From Pseudomonadota bacterium (GTDB taxonomy: Bacteria; Myxococcota_A; Polyangia; Haliangiales; Haliangiaceae), in assembly GCA_022360315.1 (NCBI GenBank), contig JAKSDA010000123.1, forward strand, positions 62,001-126,000: a stretch of DNA of 64,000 nt. The letters run 5' to 3'. Below, one piece after another: positions 1-10,920 of the stretch. The translations under genes and the position numbers were made by a program. The notes under the pieces were generated by a model. It was not told where the DNA came from, ran no database searches, and saw only the letters and a list, made by a program, of their open reading frames with translations. How positions within the stretch are numbered: position 1 is the stretch's first letter; the number at the start of each line of letters is the position of its first letter.

Positions 1-1037
1 TTCGTGCCGGGCGAACCGGGGCAAAAAGCCGCACTCCAGCTTCACCTCCACGGCCTGACCGACGATATTCTCGATCGTCTCAAAGACATGGTCGCCGATG
101 CGCAGGCGCGCGAAGTCAAGGCCACCGCGGCATCGAGACCGGTATCACCTCGAGCCAGGTCGGATTCCTCGGCAGACCGGAACCGGGTGCGAAAAGAATC
201 TCACTCGGCCGGACAGCCGGCCGGGTCGCCCGAGCGTGCCAGCGCGGAGCATGGTCAGACTGCCGACGACATGGAGCTGCCCGCAGCCATGCCCGAAGAC
301 GCCCCGATCAGCGAGGATGTCGAGAAGCCGTCGGCACCCCGCGAAAGCGATATTGGCCGGGACGGGCGCGAGGTCTATGCCCGGCTCGAAACTGAGCTGC
401 GCAATTTGCGCGAGTGCGCGGCCCACGATGTCCTGGGCGTTGCACCGGAGGCCGAGGTAGTCGAGGTCCGCCGGGCCTATTTCGCATGCACCAAACGCTA
501 TCACCCCGACTTATTTGCCCGCTACCACTCTTCAGCGATCGTGCAAATGTCTCAGGAAGTCTTCATCCATATCAACCGCGCCTATGACCGTATGCGTGAC
601 AGTCTGGTCGCCCAGGGGCGCGCGATCGTCGCCGGACCTGCCCTTCTCGCTCACGACGGCTGGCTGGCCGGGCTTGACGACATCGAGTCCGAACCCGAGG
701 CAACCGAGCCGCCAGCGGTTCCGGCCAGCAGCAAGTCGCCGGCCGAGCCGGCGAGCAGCATAGAGCAGCGCGTCGAGGGCCTTCTGTCCTCGGGCGACTT
801 CGAGGGCGCGCGTAGTCACATCGCCGACGCCCTGCACGCCAACCCGCGCAATCGCCAGCTCCGCTCCCTTTACTATGTCGTGAGTGGCAAGCAAGCCCTG
901 TCCGACGGCGACACCGTGCTCGCCGCAACCCAATTCGAGGCTGCCCTGGCCCACGACAGCAAGTGCCGGGAAGCCCGCGACGCTCTCGAAGAGCTGCGCA
1001 ACAGCGGGCAAAATCGCGCATTTCCGAGGTTCCTGCG

Positions 1038-1041
<4 letters not shown>
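1..1041 (+). CDS. J-domain (DnaJ-like) protein with C-terminal TPR segment, 5' end cut by window
   Basis: The frame is open to base 1, so the gene probably starts upstream; the first in-window start is GTG at 4. Counting from that GTG, residues 1-35 look like the end of an unidentified domain. A low-complexity linker follows to about 120. A J-domain at about 135-200 carries the HPD tripeptide (167-169) that stimulates Hsp70 ATPase. Residues 250-335 form TPR-like helices. The stop codon overlaps the ATG of the Hsp70 gene (ATGA), which indicates translational coupling and a dedicated Hsp40-Hsp70 pair. The N-terminal domain could be PilZ-like, but I cannot confirm that. Confidence 0.85.
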
Positions 1042-2608
<1,567 letters not shown>

Positions 2609-2612
<4 letters not shown>

Positions 2613-3598
2613 TCAGTTACTGGAGCGGGCAGATGCGGTTCTGCCTTGCTCTCGATTCCGACCTCGACTTCGTAGACTCGCTTGGCGAAATCCATGATGT
2701 AGAGTGCATTTGCCTTCCAACCGCCCTTGCCGCTGCCGAAGTTGACCGCTGGAATCAGCCCATTGCCCACGTGCGAGCGAATATCGATCACCATCTCGGC
2801 ACTGCCGTCTGGCTGAACTCGCCAGATCAATCCGGCCATCTCGACGACATACAAATTGCCGCACCGATCGGTGGCCATGCCGTCGAGCAGAAACTCGACC
2901 GGCAGCTCGACCAGCAGCGACGGCTCATCGGGATTGCCATCGGCATCGATCGCCATGGCCAGGATCGCGCCCTCTTCTTCGTTGAAGTACAGAGTGCGGT
3001 AGTCGGCACTGAACGCAATACCGTCGAACGAACGCAATCGGTCCGAGTGAAGGATTGCAAACTCGCCGGTTTGCGGGTCGATTCGACGGATCTCACCGTG
3101 AGCGTGGCTGACGTATACCAATCCGTCCATATCCACGGTAACTCCGTTGGGATTGGGCAGACCGAGCAGCACCTCGTGCACTGCATTGGTCTCATCGATG
3201 CGCAGAAGCCCGCTGCGACCGGAATCGACCACGACCAGCTCGTCGTTGGGCAAGACGCGTGTGCCGCGGGCAAACCCGGAGACATCGGGCACCTGAAGCT
3301 GTGGCTGCCCATCGTAGGCGGTCTTGAACAGAGCCCCGGTGCCGACCTGGACATTGACCAGATACCCCTCTCGATCGAAAGTAAAATCCTCGCTATCGGG
3401 TACATGGGTCAGGATCTCGACTTCGCTGGATATGGCCGGCAGCGCGCTGCAGTCGCCCGAGGCCGGATTTTCCGCATCCATCGCTCCCATGCCGGCGTCC
3501 AATTGGGCCGTGCCGTCCGAACTGCCGCAGCCAGTCGCCGACAGTCCCGACATTGCAATGCACCCGATTAGCAGAAACCGGAAATAGCTAAAATGCAT
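2609..3598 (-). CDS. SMP-30/NHL-type beta-propeller lipoprotein
   Basis: A signal peptide ends in a lipobox (LSATGC), predicting a lipidated secreted protein. The body of about 290 residues has repeated propeller blades of SMP-30/gluconolactonase or NHL type, for example FDREGYLVNV, PNGVTVDMDGLVYVS and FDGIAFSADYRTLYF. The substrate is unknown; a sugar lactonase or a binding protein are both possible. I chose the ATG at 3598 over the TTG at 3619, although the GGAG lies very close to it. The start overlaps the end of the FadL gene, so the two are probably cotranscribed. Confidence 0.8.
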
Positions 3599-5018
3599 AC
3601 TCCGCACCGAGTGTGACAAAATTGATCATCTGGTCGTATTTGCCCGCGCCATCGGGGTTGCGACTCGGTGATTCGAGATCATCGCGGCGCGGCTGGGTCT
3701 CGCGCTCGATGTAGGAGACATTGGTAAACGCGCCGGTGACACGCATTGTGCCGTCGAGGAGCTCATAGCGCACACCTACCGACGAAATGATCTTATTCAT
3801 ATCGATGAATCCCGCTTCGAGGGTTTCGTCGGGCACAGCATTCGAGTCGAAGCTCAACCCTGCAAACACCTCGAGCTCCGGAACCAACCAGTACGAGCCG
3901 CCCACCCGAACGCCAAAGGTGTCGGTCCAGTCACGCGGTATCACAACCAATACACCTTCACCACCATTTGCAATGTCGCGTGCGCCATCCTCCTGCAGGG
4001 CGCACGTGGTGCTCTCGAATTCGCGACTGACCAGACAATGTCTTTTGAACACACTCCAGCGCGTATAATCACCTGCGATCCGGATCTCGGTGCGGGGAAT
4101 CGGCTGATGGGTGATACCGAGGCGATATATATCGGGTATCGCTAGCTGAAGTACCGTGTCGGTCGGAGTGGCCGGCAGGTCGCCAAATTTGTTGGTGAGC
4201 GTACCCTCGAGTTCACTATCACCAAAGCCGGGTCTGCTCTGATAGGAGAAACCCACTCGCAGAGTTTCCATCGGCTCCCAGACAATGCCGGCGCTGACTG
4301 AATAACTATTTTCAGTACCCTCGACCAGGGTGCGTCCCTCGCTGATCGAACCGTTTGATGCAAACAGGTCATCGGTTCCGTCGAAGTTGCGTGCGCGCAC
4401 GGTGGACAGATCTTGCCGGATGAAATTGAAGCCCACTCCAATGCTGAGCCGTGGCCCGGCCAGGCGATAACTCGCCGTGGCTGTGGCGTAATAAACTCGG
4501 TGATACCCCTCGATAGAAGCCCAGCGCTGGGCGCCGTCGAGCGCACCCGGATAGCTGTCGTTATCTGCAAAGCGGTCGTCGGTATCCCACGTGGCCTGGC
4601 CACCAAAGGGCAGATACACCCCTGCTCCCAGCGCCAAACCATCTACGCCCACATCGGTGACAATGCCGAGAAACGGCGAGAGCAAGAAGTTGCCCAGCTC
4701 GGCCTGGCCGCTGTTGGCCTCGATGCCAAGGGTGTCGTTGTCCGGCGTACCAGTGCCGAGATTGTCGATAGCTCCTGCTCGGCGTAGATAGCTGGCCTGG
4801 CGATAGACGAAGAGCCCTTCCACATATACTCGAGTCCCGGCACCGAGAGCCAGGGCGGCCGGGTTGTAGTAGATACTGGTCGGGTGATCCGAAGCTGCGT
4901 GCCCGTGCTCGCCACCGAAGCGCTGGGTTGAGTAGCCGCCCGCATGGGCAGCTGTCGAAAGAAAGCAAATTGTTGAAATTAGTACAAAAAAAGAAAAACA
5001 CTGGGATGATTTCATCAC
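3588..5018 (-). CDS. FadL/OmpP1/TodX-family outer-membrane transport protein
   Basis: The 476-aa product has a signal peptide ending at AHA. The mature N terminus resembles the FadL hatch region: GGYSTQRFGG followed by SIYYNPAALAL, where the NPA motif is characteristic. Many amphipathic beta strands follow, and it ends in a C-terminal aromatic residue (EYAF) as outer-membrane barrels do. The family moves long-chain fatty acids and other hydrophobic compounds across the outer membrane; the substrate here is unknown. It is the first gene of a two-gene unit with the propeller lipoprotein and is divergent from the gene at 5112. Confidence 0.88.
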   Translation of the reverse strand: MMKSSQCFSFFVLISTICFLSTAAHAGGYSTQRFGGEHGHAASDHPTSIYYNPAALALGAGTRVYVEGLFVYRQASYLRRAGAIDNLGTGTPDNDTLGIEANSGQAELGNFLLSPFLGIVTDVGVDGLALGAGVYLPFGGQATWDTDDRFADNDSYPGALDGAQRWASIEGYHRVYYATATASYRLAGPRLSIGVGFNFIRQDLSTVRARNFDGTDDLFASNGSISEGRTLVEGTENSYSVSAGIVWEPMETLRVGFSYQSRPGFGDSELEGTLTNKFGDLPATPTDTVLQLAIPDIYRLGITHQPIPRTEIRIAGDYTRWSVFKRHCLVSREFESTTCALQEDGARDIANGGEGVLVVIPRDWTDTFGVRVGGSYWLVPELEVFAGLSFDSNAVPDETLEAGFIDMNKIISSVGVRYELLDGTMRVTGAFTNVSYIERETQPRRDDLESPSRNPDGAGKYDQMINFVTLGAEYAF

Positions 5019-5111
5019 CGTCGGCTCTCTTTGATCTCACCGACCTCGGTGCAAGACTCAAAAACTGAGGCTTGACGCCAGAAGGTAACGTCGGGCTCTG
5101 ATTTTTCGACT

Positions 5112-5825
5112 ATGGTAAGAGCTGTGTCAACCCGCCTTGTCTTTACTAGCATCGTTGTACTCACCATAAGTGTTTCGATCGCGTGTGTGGACCCGAAGAA
5201 GCGCGTCGACGAATTTGGCAAGCGATTGGTCGATGCAGCGCCGACCTGTAGCGTGGAAACGGGTCAGATCGCCAACCTGACCGGTCAATTCTACGTCGCG
5301 ATCAACCCCATCTCCATCCAGCCGGGAGCCCTTATCCGCTACATCGCCGACACGACGTTCAAGCAGACCGGCAACTCGTTTGCCCTGGACATCAGCATCA
5401 GGCCGCTGGACTTTGAAACTCTCGAGTTGGTGCCAGACGCGACCCCGACTAGCTGGCGGGATCTCCCGGTCGACAATGAGAAGGCAGAGTTCTCCGCGCC
5501 TCTGGACGGCGCAGTCATTCCGGCCCGCGCCAACGCCGCCGTACCCGGCCTCGAAACCACCATCGTGAGCGGCAAAATAGACGGACGCATTCTGAACGCC
5601 AACCTGTGGTGCGGTACGATCACCGGCATGACCAATCTGGGCAGGCAGCTCGATGGCTCCACAGTGGGCGCCATACGGATCACGGCCGGAACGATCGGCG
5701 CAGCTCTTCCACCGCCAGTCGCCGAATGCCGCTGCGCTTCGGATGTGGCCGATGCCGGATTGCCAGATGCCGCAATGATCGACGCCGCAATGCAAGTCGG
5801 TGCGGATACCATGTCGATGTTCTAA
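5112..5825 (+). CDS. Hypothetical lipoprotein with Asp/Ala-rich tail
   Basis: The 237-aa product has an N-terminal hydrophobic segment and a lipobox (VSIAC, Cys near residue 25). I do not recognise the central domain. The C terminus has the DAGLPDA-type Asp/Ala linker common in Myxococcota surface proteins. The gene is followed after 11 bases by the TolQ/ExbB-like gene, so it is probably part of that cluster and may be its outer-membrane or periplasmic partner. The start ATG opens directly into the signal peptide. Confidence 0.7.
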   Translation: MVRAVSTRLVFTSIVVLTISVSIACVDPKKRVDEFGKRLVDAAPTCSVETGQIANLTGQFYVAINPISIQPGALIRYIADTTFKQTGNSFALDISIRPLDFETLELVPDATPTSWRDLPVDNEKAEFSAPLDGAVIPARANAAVPGLETTIVSGKIDGRILNANLWCGTITGMTNLGRQLDGSTVGAIRITAGTIGAALPPPVAECRCASDVADAGLPDAAMIDAAMQVGADTMSMF

Positions 5826-5836
5826 CCTCGCCGCCA

Positions 5837-6457
5837 GTGCTCGCCTCGATCGACAGCGGGATCTACACAGTCGTTTTTTGTGCCCTCATCGCAGTGGTTT
5901 TCGCCGTTGCGTGGCGTCACCTCAAGAAGGAGCGCAATCGGCTCGCTGCCCTCAATAGCTACATCCTGATGAAATACCGGCTCGGCATGCAGGCCAGCCT
6001 GGACGCAGTGGCCAGAGATGTGGTCGAGGACATCACGCGTGTCGAAGAAGCCCCCGATCGAGTGCGCCAGCAGACCGCGTTCGGCCAGCTGTGGAAGCGC
6101 GCGGTAAGACTCGAGAGTTCGGTGGATTTTTGGGTTGATCTTTTGCAGAAACTGGGTCTTCTGGGCACGGTACTCGGGCTCGGCTTTGCGCTCGCCATCG
6201 AGACCGACAAGGTCGCCGATCTTCTCGAACCCCTGAGCATGGCAGTGTGGACCACCGTCGTGGGACTGATGGCCAGCATCGTGATATCGTGGCGCTTTGG
6301 CCGCGACATGGACGTCGAGGTCGACGCTCACGAGGAGCACCTCAAGGAGTGGCAGGCCGCTCTGAGTGAATGGGACTTCGCCACTGGCCAAGCTGCGCCT
6401 CACCCGGACGCAACAGCCTCACAGCTGTTGTCAGAGCATCGAGAACAGGCCGAGTAA
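5837..6457 (+). CDS. MotA/TolQ/ExbB-family proton-channel subunit
   Basis: The 206-aa product has three hydrophobic helices: about residues 7-27, a glycine-rich LGLLGTVLGLGFALAIE segment near 115, and MAVWTTVVGLMASIVISW near 137. The second and third match the conserved TolQ/ExbB/MotA channel helices. A cytoplasmic stretch of about 80 residues separates helices 1 and 2. I chose the GTG at 5837 because the frame upstream overlaps the preceding gene; no good ribosome binding site is visible, so the start is uncertain. The next gene encodes the ExbD/TolR partner, which supports a PMF-driven inner-membrane motor. Confidence 0.8.
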   Translation: MLASIDSGIYTVVFCALIAVVFAVAWRHLKKERNRLAALNSYILMKYRLGMQASLDAVARDVVEDITRVEEAPDRVRQQTAFGQLWKRAVRLESSVDFWVDLLQKLGLLGTVLGLGFALAIETDKVADLLEPLSMAVWTTVVGLMASIVISWRFGRDMDVEVDAHEEHLKEWQAALSEWDFATGQAAPHPDATASQLLSEHREQAE

Positions 6458-6460
6458 ACC

Positions 6461-7309
6461 GTGCGCCGCCTCCGCAAAAAGCGCGCCTCCGAGCTCACTC
6501 CGCTGATCGATGTATTGTTCATCCTGCTCTTTGCATCCCTGATCCAGGCACGGAGTGTAGCTTCGGGCGAGAACACGGCCCGCTCGTCCCGGCGGGCAGA
6601 GGACAGTCCGACGGCCAGCCGCTTCGATGCCGGCGCTGCAGCGGCGACACGAGGCGAACCCGATGCAGGCCTGCCCGATGCCGGCCTGCCCGATGCCAGC
6701 GATGCCGATCCGCTGGACGCATCGGCTGCCGGAACATCCTATGGCGCGCGCTCGTTGCTAGCAGCCCAGACCATGGCCAGCGCGATTGGCAACAAACCGG
6801 TCACGGTCGTCGAAATCGCCGCCACCGGTCATCTCGAGGCCATTACCTATTGGAGCCAGGGGGCCATAACGCGGCGCGATCAGCTCAACTATCCGTTGCT
6901 CTACGAGGTCCCGGGGGACGAGTCCGATTTCGAAATCGACTATCGCGGCGAGATAAACCAACGACATCGCCTGTGCTCGATCGTGCGCGATCATTCGGGC
7001 CAGGTCTCCCCCCCCGGCCACACCGGTGAAACAGTACAGGATACCGGGCAGAGCTCCCAGCACCCGGACGCGGATGTGCGCCAACCCGACCCCAGCGCTG
7101 TTGCCGACTCCACCCCTGGCGCTGACCGTGCCGACGATTCCCCCGCCCGGACCAGCGAGATGATCGTCCTGGTCACCACCGATGCACCGTATAGCGATTT
7201 GCCCTGGGCTCTGCGCCGGGGCCTGGAGCGCGACAGCGAACGGTGCTTCAATGGCTTCCGCGGATTGGCGATCCTCATCAAACCGCCAGACGAGTCTTAT
7301 GAGCGATAA
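6461..7309 (+). CDS. ExbD/TolR-like protein with extended periplasmic region
   Basis: The GTG start lies 4 bases after the TolQ-like stop. The N terminus is basic and leads into LTPLIDVLFILLFA, the ExbD/TolR transmembrane helix with its essential Asp (D17). At 282 aa it is about twice the usual ExbD length. After the helix come Asp/Ala/Pro-rich linkers, including tandem PDAGL repeats (about 6655-6700), and two small domains instead of the simple periplasmic dimerisation domain. The pairing with the preceding gene points to a proton-driven energising complex for an unknown outer-membrane task. Confidence 0.8.
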   Translation: MRRLRKKRASELTPLIDVLFILLFASLIQARSVASGENTARSSRRAEDSPTASRFDAGAAAATRGEPDAGLPDAGLPDASDADPLDASAAGTSYGARSLLAAQTMASAIGNKPVTVVEIAATGHLEAITYWSQGAITRRDQLNYPLLYEVPGDESDFEIDYRGEINQRHRLCSIVRDHSGQVSPPGHTGETVQDTGQSSQHPDADVRQPDPSAVADSTPGADRADDSPARTSEMIVLVTTDAPYSDLPWALRRGLERDSERCFNGFRGLAILIKPPDESYER

Positions 7310-7715
7310 TAACCGCACCAAACCCCGCAAAAAATCGACTCTTCGGCGCACGTTCACAGCGGTCGTGCTGACAGCTGCGGTGGCTGTGGGCTGGTTGTTG
7401 AATGACTGCCTCGGCCTCGGCATCGGCACTGGCCTTGTCCCTGGCCAGGATCAGACCGAAAAATCGCCGGCCCGGGTACAGCGCGACTCGGCTCCGCCGC
7501 CACCGCTGCGCTGTAACCTGCGCCTCAGCTCCAGGGGTCTCACTCTCAACAGAAAGCCGGTCGAACTGGCCACCGCTGTGCGCACGTGCAAAAAAGCCAA
7601 AGAAGTCAAGCTGCGCGTTACTGGCGGAGCACGCTCGGGTACCTACGATGAAGTCAAGCGCGCCTTCGAAGAAGCAAAAATCCCGATCGACGTGCGCGAC
7701 GGCCGGGTCAAGTAG
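7299..7715 (+). CDS. Small single-pass membrane-anchored protein of the TolQ/TolR-like cluster
   Basis: The 138-aa product starts at an ATG that overlaps the end of the ExbD-like gene by 11 bases. It has a basic cytoplasmic N terminus (TKPRKKSTLRR), one transmembrane helix (about residues 17-36), a Pro-rich linker and a small C-terminal domain. That domain has an alternating beta/alpha pattern (LRCNLRLSSRGLTLNRKPV, then VKLRVTGGARSG) resembling the ExbD/TolR periplasmic fold without its TM Asp. It may be a second, degenerate TolR-like subunit, but this is inferred only from pattern and position. Confidence 0.7.
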   Translation: MSDNNRTKPRKKSTLRRTFTAVVLTAAVAVGWLLNDCLGLGIGTGLVPGQDQTEKSPARVQRDSAPPPPLRCNLRLSSRGLTLNRKPVELATAVRTCKKAKEVKLRVTGGARSGTYDEVKRAFEEAKIPIDVRDGRVK

Positions 7716-7759
7716 GACGGCGATCCGTAGATTGCGATTTTGGCCATGCTCGGTACTGC

Positions 7760-10516
7760 TCAGTACTTCTTGAGAAACTCGGCCACGCTGGCCATCTCGC
7801 GATCTTTGCGCGCTGCGCACAGCCTGGCCTGCTCGAGGCCCTGATCGAGAGCGCGCGGGCCGCCCTGCACCTTGTCGATCCGCGGCCGCAGAAGCTCCTC
7901 GGCCCGTTTGGCCTCGTCGACCGAACAGAACGCCGCAGCGGTGTATCCCAAACCGCTGGCAGCGAAGCGAGGCGCCCGAGCGACCAGACTATCGAAGTTC
8001 TTTACGATGAATTCGAAGGCCATGCCGCGGGTTTTGTGGTTCCAAAGGGCGCCCCACATGAGTACCGACGAGTCCAGGAGCTTGAACTCGTCGCTGGCCA
8101 GGAGGGCGAGATTCTTTTTCACGATCGCCGGGTCTTCAAATCTCGACATACCATAGAGAAGGCGCCTGCGTTCCTTGCTGTCAGTGGTGGTGCGAGCCTG
8201 CTGGTAAAAACGCTGCCACAGCTCGAGGTCGCCGCGCTTGCCGGCCACTGAAAGGGCCGCGTAGACCAGATCGGGGTGGATCGCCTTGCGATCGTCGAGC
8301 CAACGCCTCACCAGTGTATCGGCCTGCGCGATCAATTTGGTGTCCTGGCCTTTTTGAGCGACCAGCAAAAGCAGACGCGGACGCAAAAGGCGGGTACTGT
8401 CTGCCTCGTTCTTGCCGACTTGCCAGCCCAACTGGTGTGCTCTGCGGCTGTACATTTTGCGCACGAAACGGGCGTAGTTTGCCTCGAGCTCACCGGGTAG
8501 GTACTCTTTGGGAACCTTGGCGAGATTGACAGTGCTGGCAGCAATGTGGCGGTTGCGGCTCTTGTGCAGTCGAGGCACCCAGGCGAGCGCCTCGGACCGG
8601 CTGAGCGTGCCGGCTTCGGTCATTGCGTCCATGTCCGAAATGATTCCGATTCGCTCGGCAACCGTGAGTTTGTTGCCGGATTTGTCGAGCAACTGGGACA
8701 GCATGTCACCGCTGTACTCGACGTGGTAATAGCCCGCCATGTCGCTGTTGGGAAGCACCCACCTGGGACAGCGGGTCGCCGCCTCGAGCTCGATTTCGGC
8801 CCGCGCTGTGGTCATGAGCGTGCACGAGCGGCCGGTCGATGTGCCGGCATCGTATTCGACACACACCGGGATCTGCCACGTCTTTGTCCTATCCCCGGTG
8901 GAGCCGGCGGGAAGATAGCGCTCTTGCGATAGGCTCAGCCTGGGCCTGGCACCCCCGCTACACTGCAGCTCGGTGCGCAATAACGGGACTCCTGGCTGGT
9001 CGATGAACGTGGTGAATGCCTCGGTCACTTTGCCATCGGAAACCTCGCCGAGGGCAGCCAAGAAGTCGCCGGCCTCGGCATTGCCCAATGCGTGTTTGGC
9101 AATATAGCTGTTGATTCCCTGGCGAAACTTTTCCTCGCCAATCCACGATTCAAACATGCGTAGTACTGCGGCGCCCTTGCCATATGTAATGTTGTCAAAC
9201 GCATTATCGATATCGTGTTTGCTTGCAATGGGCTGACGAATTTTGCGCGCAGTGGCGAGGCTGTCGCTCGACATGGCCCAGCCGGCAGATTTTACCATGT
9301 CGACATCCTTTTCCCATTCGGGCTTCCAGCGGTGGATCGTCTTGGCCGCCATCCAGGTGGCAAACGCCTCGTTGAGCCAGAGATCGTCCCACCACTTCAT
9401 GGTGACCAGATCGCCAAACCACATATGGGCCAGCTCGTGGGCACAGGTGCCGGCAAATCCGCGCTGTCGCCACAGAGTGTCTTCGTCCGGCTCGGACAGC
9501 AAGAGCTCCTGGTGATACGTCACCAGACCGGGATTTTCCATGGCGCCGAGAAAACTGGGCACCGCGATCTGATCGAGCTTTTCGTAGGGATAGGGACGGT
9601 CGAAGTAATCCTCCAGGATGGCCAGGATCGGCCCGGTCGCCTGTCGGGCAAACTTGGCTCCGGCGGCCTTGCCCCGCGGAGTGATGATGCGAATCGGCGT
9701 ATTCTTGCGCCCGGCAGTTCCGGCGTCGACTATGTCGAACGGCCCCACGGCAATGGCGACCAGATAGCTGGGCAAGGGCTGGGTCGGCTTGAAACGCACA
9801 GCCTTCATGCCGTCGGGCAGCTCGCTCTTGGACTCAACCGGCGTATTGGTCAACGCATGGTGGTCTTTATCGACCCGCAACGTCACCTGATACGGCACCT
9901 TGAAACGCGGGTCATCGAACGACGGAAATGCCCGCCGTGCATCGAATGGCTCGAACTGGCTGTAGATGTACCAGAAATCGCCCTCTTTGCGGCGGAATAG
10001 ACCTCCCTCCTCGTGACTGGGCAAGACTCCCCGGTAGCTCGCTCGCAAGGTGACCGGCCCCGGCTCCATGCGCCGGTCGATGGCAAAGCCGACGTGGTCT
10101 TCTCCACCTTCGATAACCCGCGCAGTAACTTGCCGGTCGCCGATGAGAATATGGGCGCGATCGATCGCCAGCTCGGTTGCGTTGAGCCACAAAACCTCGG
10201 TCGCCTCGAGTACTTCGAGTTCGATCTCGACTTCACCGCGAAAATCCTCTTTCTGTGGCAGCAGCGTCAAATCGATCTGGTAGCCCAGCGGCCGCGCAGT
10301 GTCGTTCAGACGAAGGCCGGGCGGCCTGGGCTTGGCTGCGACTGGCTGGCCGGGCGCGGCAGTGGGTGCAGTCGTGGCCGTGGGCGCTACCGGCACGGGC
10401 TGAGCAGGAGTGACTGAATGCCTGGCCTGAGTACTCACGCCGCTGCTGCAGCCCAGGGCCCACACCGCGCAGGCCAAAGAAGCGAAAGTCGATCGTGTAG
10501 CTGATGATCTCTGCAT
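7760..10516 (-). CDS. M1-family zinc aminopeptidase lipoprotein
   Basis: The ATG at 10516 has a strong ribosome binding site (GAGGAG) and opens into a signal peptide with lipobox WALGC, so the enzyme is probably lipidated and exported. The 918-aa product has the M1 N-terminal beta domain, the exopeptidase GAMEN motif (about residue 323) and the zinc site HELAHMWFGD (about 359) with the distal Glu in LWLNEAFATW. An ERAP1-like helical C-terminal domain follows. It would trim N-terminal residues from peptides outside the inner membrane. The reading frame extends upstream, but without a ribosome binding site or family similarity. Confidence 0.93.
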   Translation of the reverse strand: MQRSSATRSTFASLACAVWALGCSSGVSTQARHSVTPAQPVPVAPTATTAPTAAPGQPVAAKPRPPGLRLNDTARPLGYQIDLTLLPQKEDFRGEVEIELEVLEATEVLWLNATELAIDRAHILIGDRQVTARVIEGGEDHVGFAIDRRMEPGPVTLRASYRGVLPSHEEGGLFRRKEGDFWYIYSQFEPFDARRAFPSFDDPRFKVPYQVTLRVDKDHHALTNTPVESKSELPDGMKAVRFKPTQPLPSYLVAIAVGPFDIVDAGTAGRKNTPIRIITPRGKAAGAKFARQATGPILAILEDYFDRPYPYEKLDQIAVPSFLGAMENPGLVTYHQELLLSEPDEDTLWRQRGFAGTCAHELAHMWFGDLVTMKWWDDLWLNEAFATWMAAKTIHRWKPEWEKDVDMVKSAGWAMSSDSLATARKIRQPIASKHDIDNAFDNITYGKGAAVLRMFESWIGEEKFRQGINSYIAKHALGNAEAGDFLAALGEVSDGKVTEAFTTFIDQPGVPLLRTELQCSGGARPRLSLSQERYLPAGSTGDRTKTWQIPVCVEYDAGTSTGRSCTLMTTARAEIELEAATRCPRWVLPNSDMAGYYHVEYSGDMLSQLLDKSGNKLTVAERIGIISDMDAMTEAGTLSRSEALAWVPRLHKSRNRHIAASTVNLAKVPKEYLPGELEANYARFVRKMYSRRAHQLGWQVGKNEADSTRLLRPRLLLLVAQKGQDTKLIAQADTLVRRWLDDRKAIHPDLVYAALSVAGKRGDLELWQRFYQQARTTTDSKERRRLLYGMSRFEDPAIVKKNLALLASDEFKLLDSSVLMWGALWNHKTRGMAFEFIVKNFDSLVARAPRFAASGLGYTAAAFCSVDEAKRAEELLRPRIDKVQGGPRALDQGLEQARLCAARKDREMASVAEFLKKY

Positions 10517-10757
10517 TGAAACTCCTCGTAGCTCGAACACTCCAGGTGATTCGCTGCCTCGTCCATGTACCGGTCTCGCCCCGCTGACAACAATGCCAGA
10601 TGACCCTGGCAGACGCCCGGCAGACATCTGGAGGCCGGCTATTCCTGGAAACCAATCGATGTCTGGTTCTATTTCCAGCGCGGAGAATGACCACCCAACA
10701 CCCAAAACACAATAGACATCAAGCAACTCACCCAACAATTACCACCATCCGCCGATC

Positions 10758-10823
10758 GAATATCCAGCCGCCCCGGCCGCTCCGCTGCCATGAGAACTCC
10801 GCTTCGCTTCCCCTGCCAACACC
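10758..10823 (+). repeat. Dispersed GC-rich repeat, copy A
   Basis: It shares the core CCGGCCGCTCCGCT and a following AACTCCGCTTCGC with the minus strand of 26223-26290, and also an upstream GATCGAAT. By eye it is about 75-80 percent identical over roughly 60 bases. A shorter relative lies at 20904-20945. Confidence 0.6.
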
Positions 10824-10859
10824 GCTCCGCTCGCTGAGAACCGCCGCAAACCAGTTACC

Positions 10860-10897
10860 GGGGAGGCAAAGGCAGAATCATCTCGAACCGCGCCCCC
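10860..10897 (-). repeat. 38-base direct repeat of histidine kinase 3' coding end, outer copy
   Basis: It is identical to 10932-10969, which codes for the kinase C terminus GARFEMILPLP. The two copies are offset by exactly 72 bases (24 codons). In this copy the same frame would end one residue earlier, in LPPR then stop. Confidence 0.85.
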
Positions 10898-10920
10898 ACT
10901 GATAGACTCCGTCGATCAGC

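Larger units (their letters stand above)
10517..10920. other. Intergenic region with two kinds of repeat
   Basis: This 404-base stretch lies between the aminopeptidase start and the end of the histidine kinase gene, both on the minus strand. It should hold the aminopeptidase promoter. It also contains one copy of a dispersed GC-rich repeat (10758-10823) and a 38-base copy of the kinase gene's 3' end (10860-10897). No convincing ORF is present. Confidence 0.6.
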
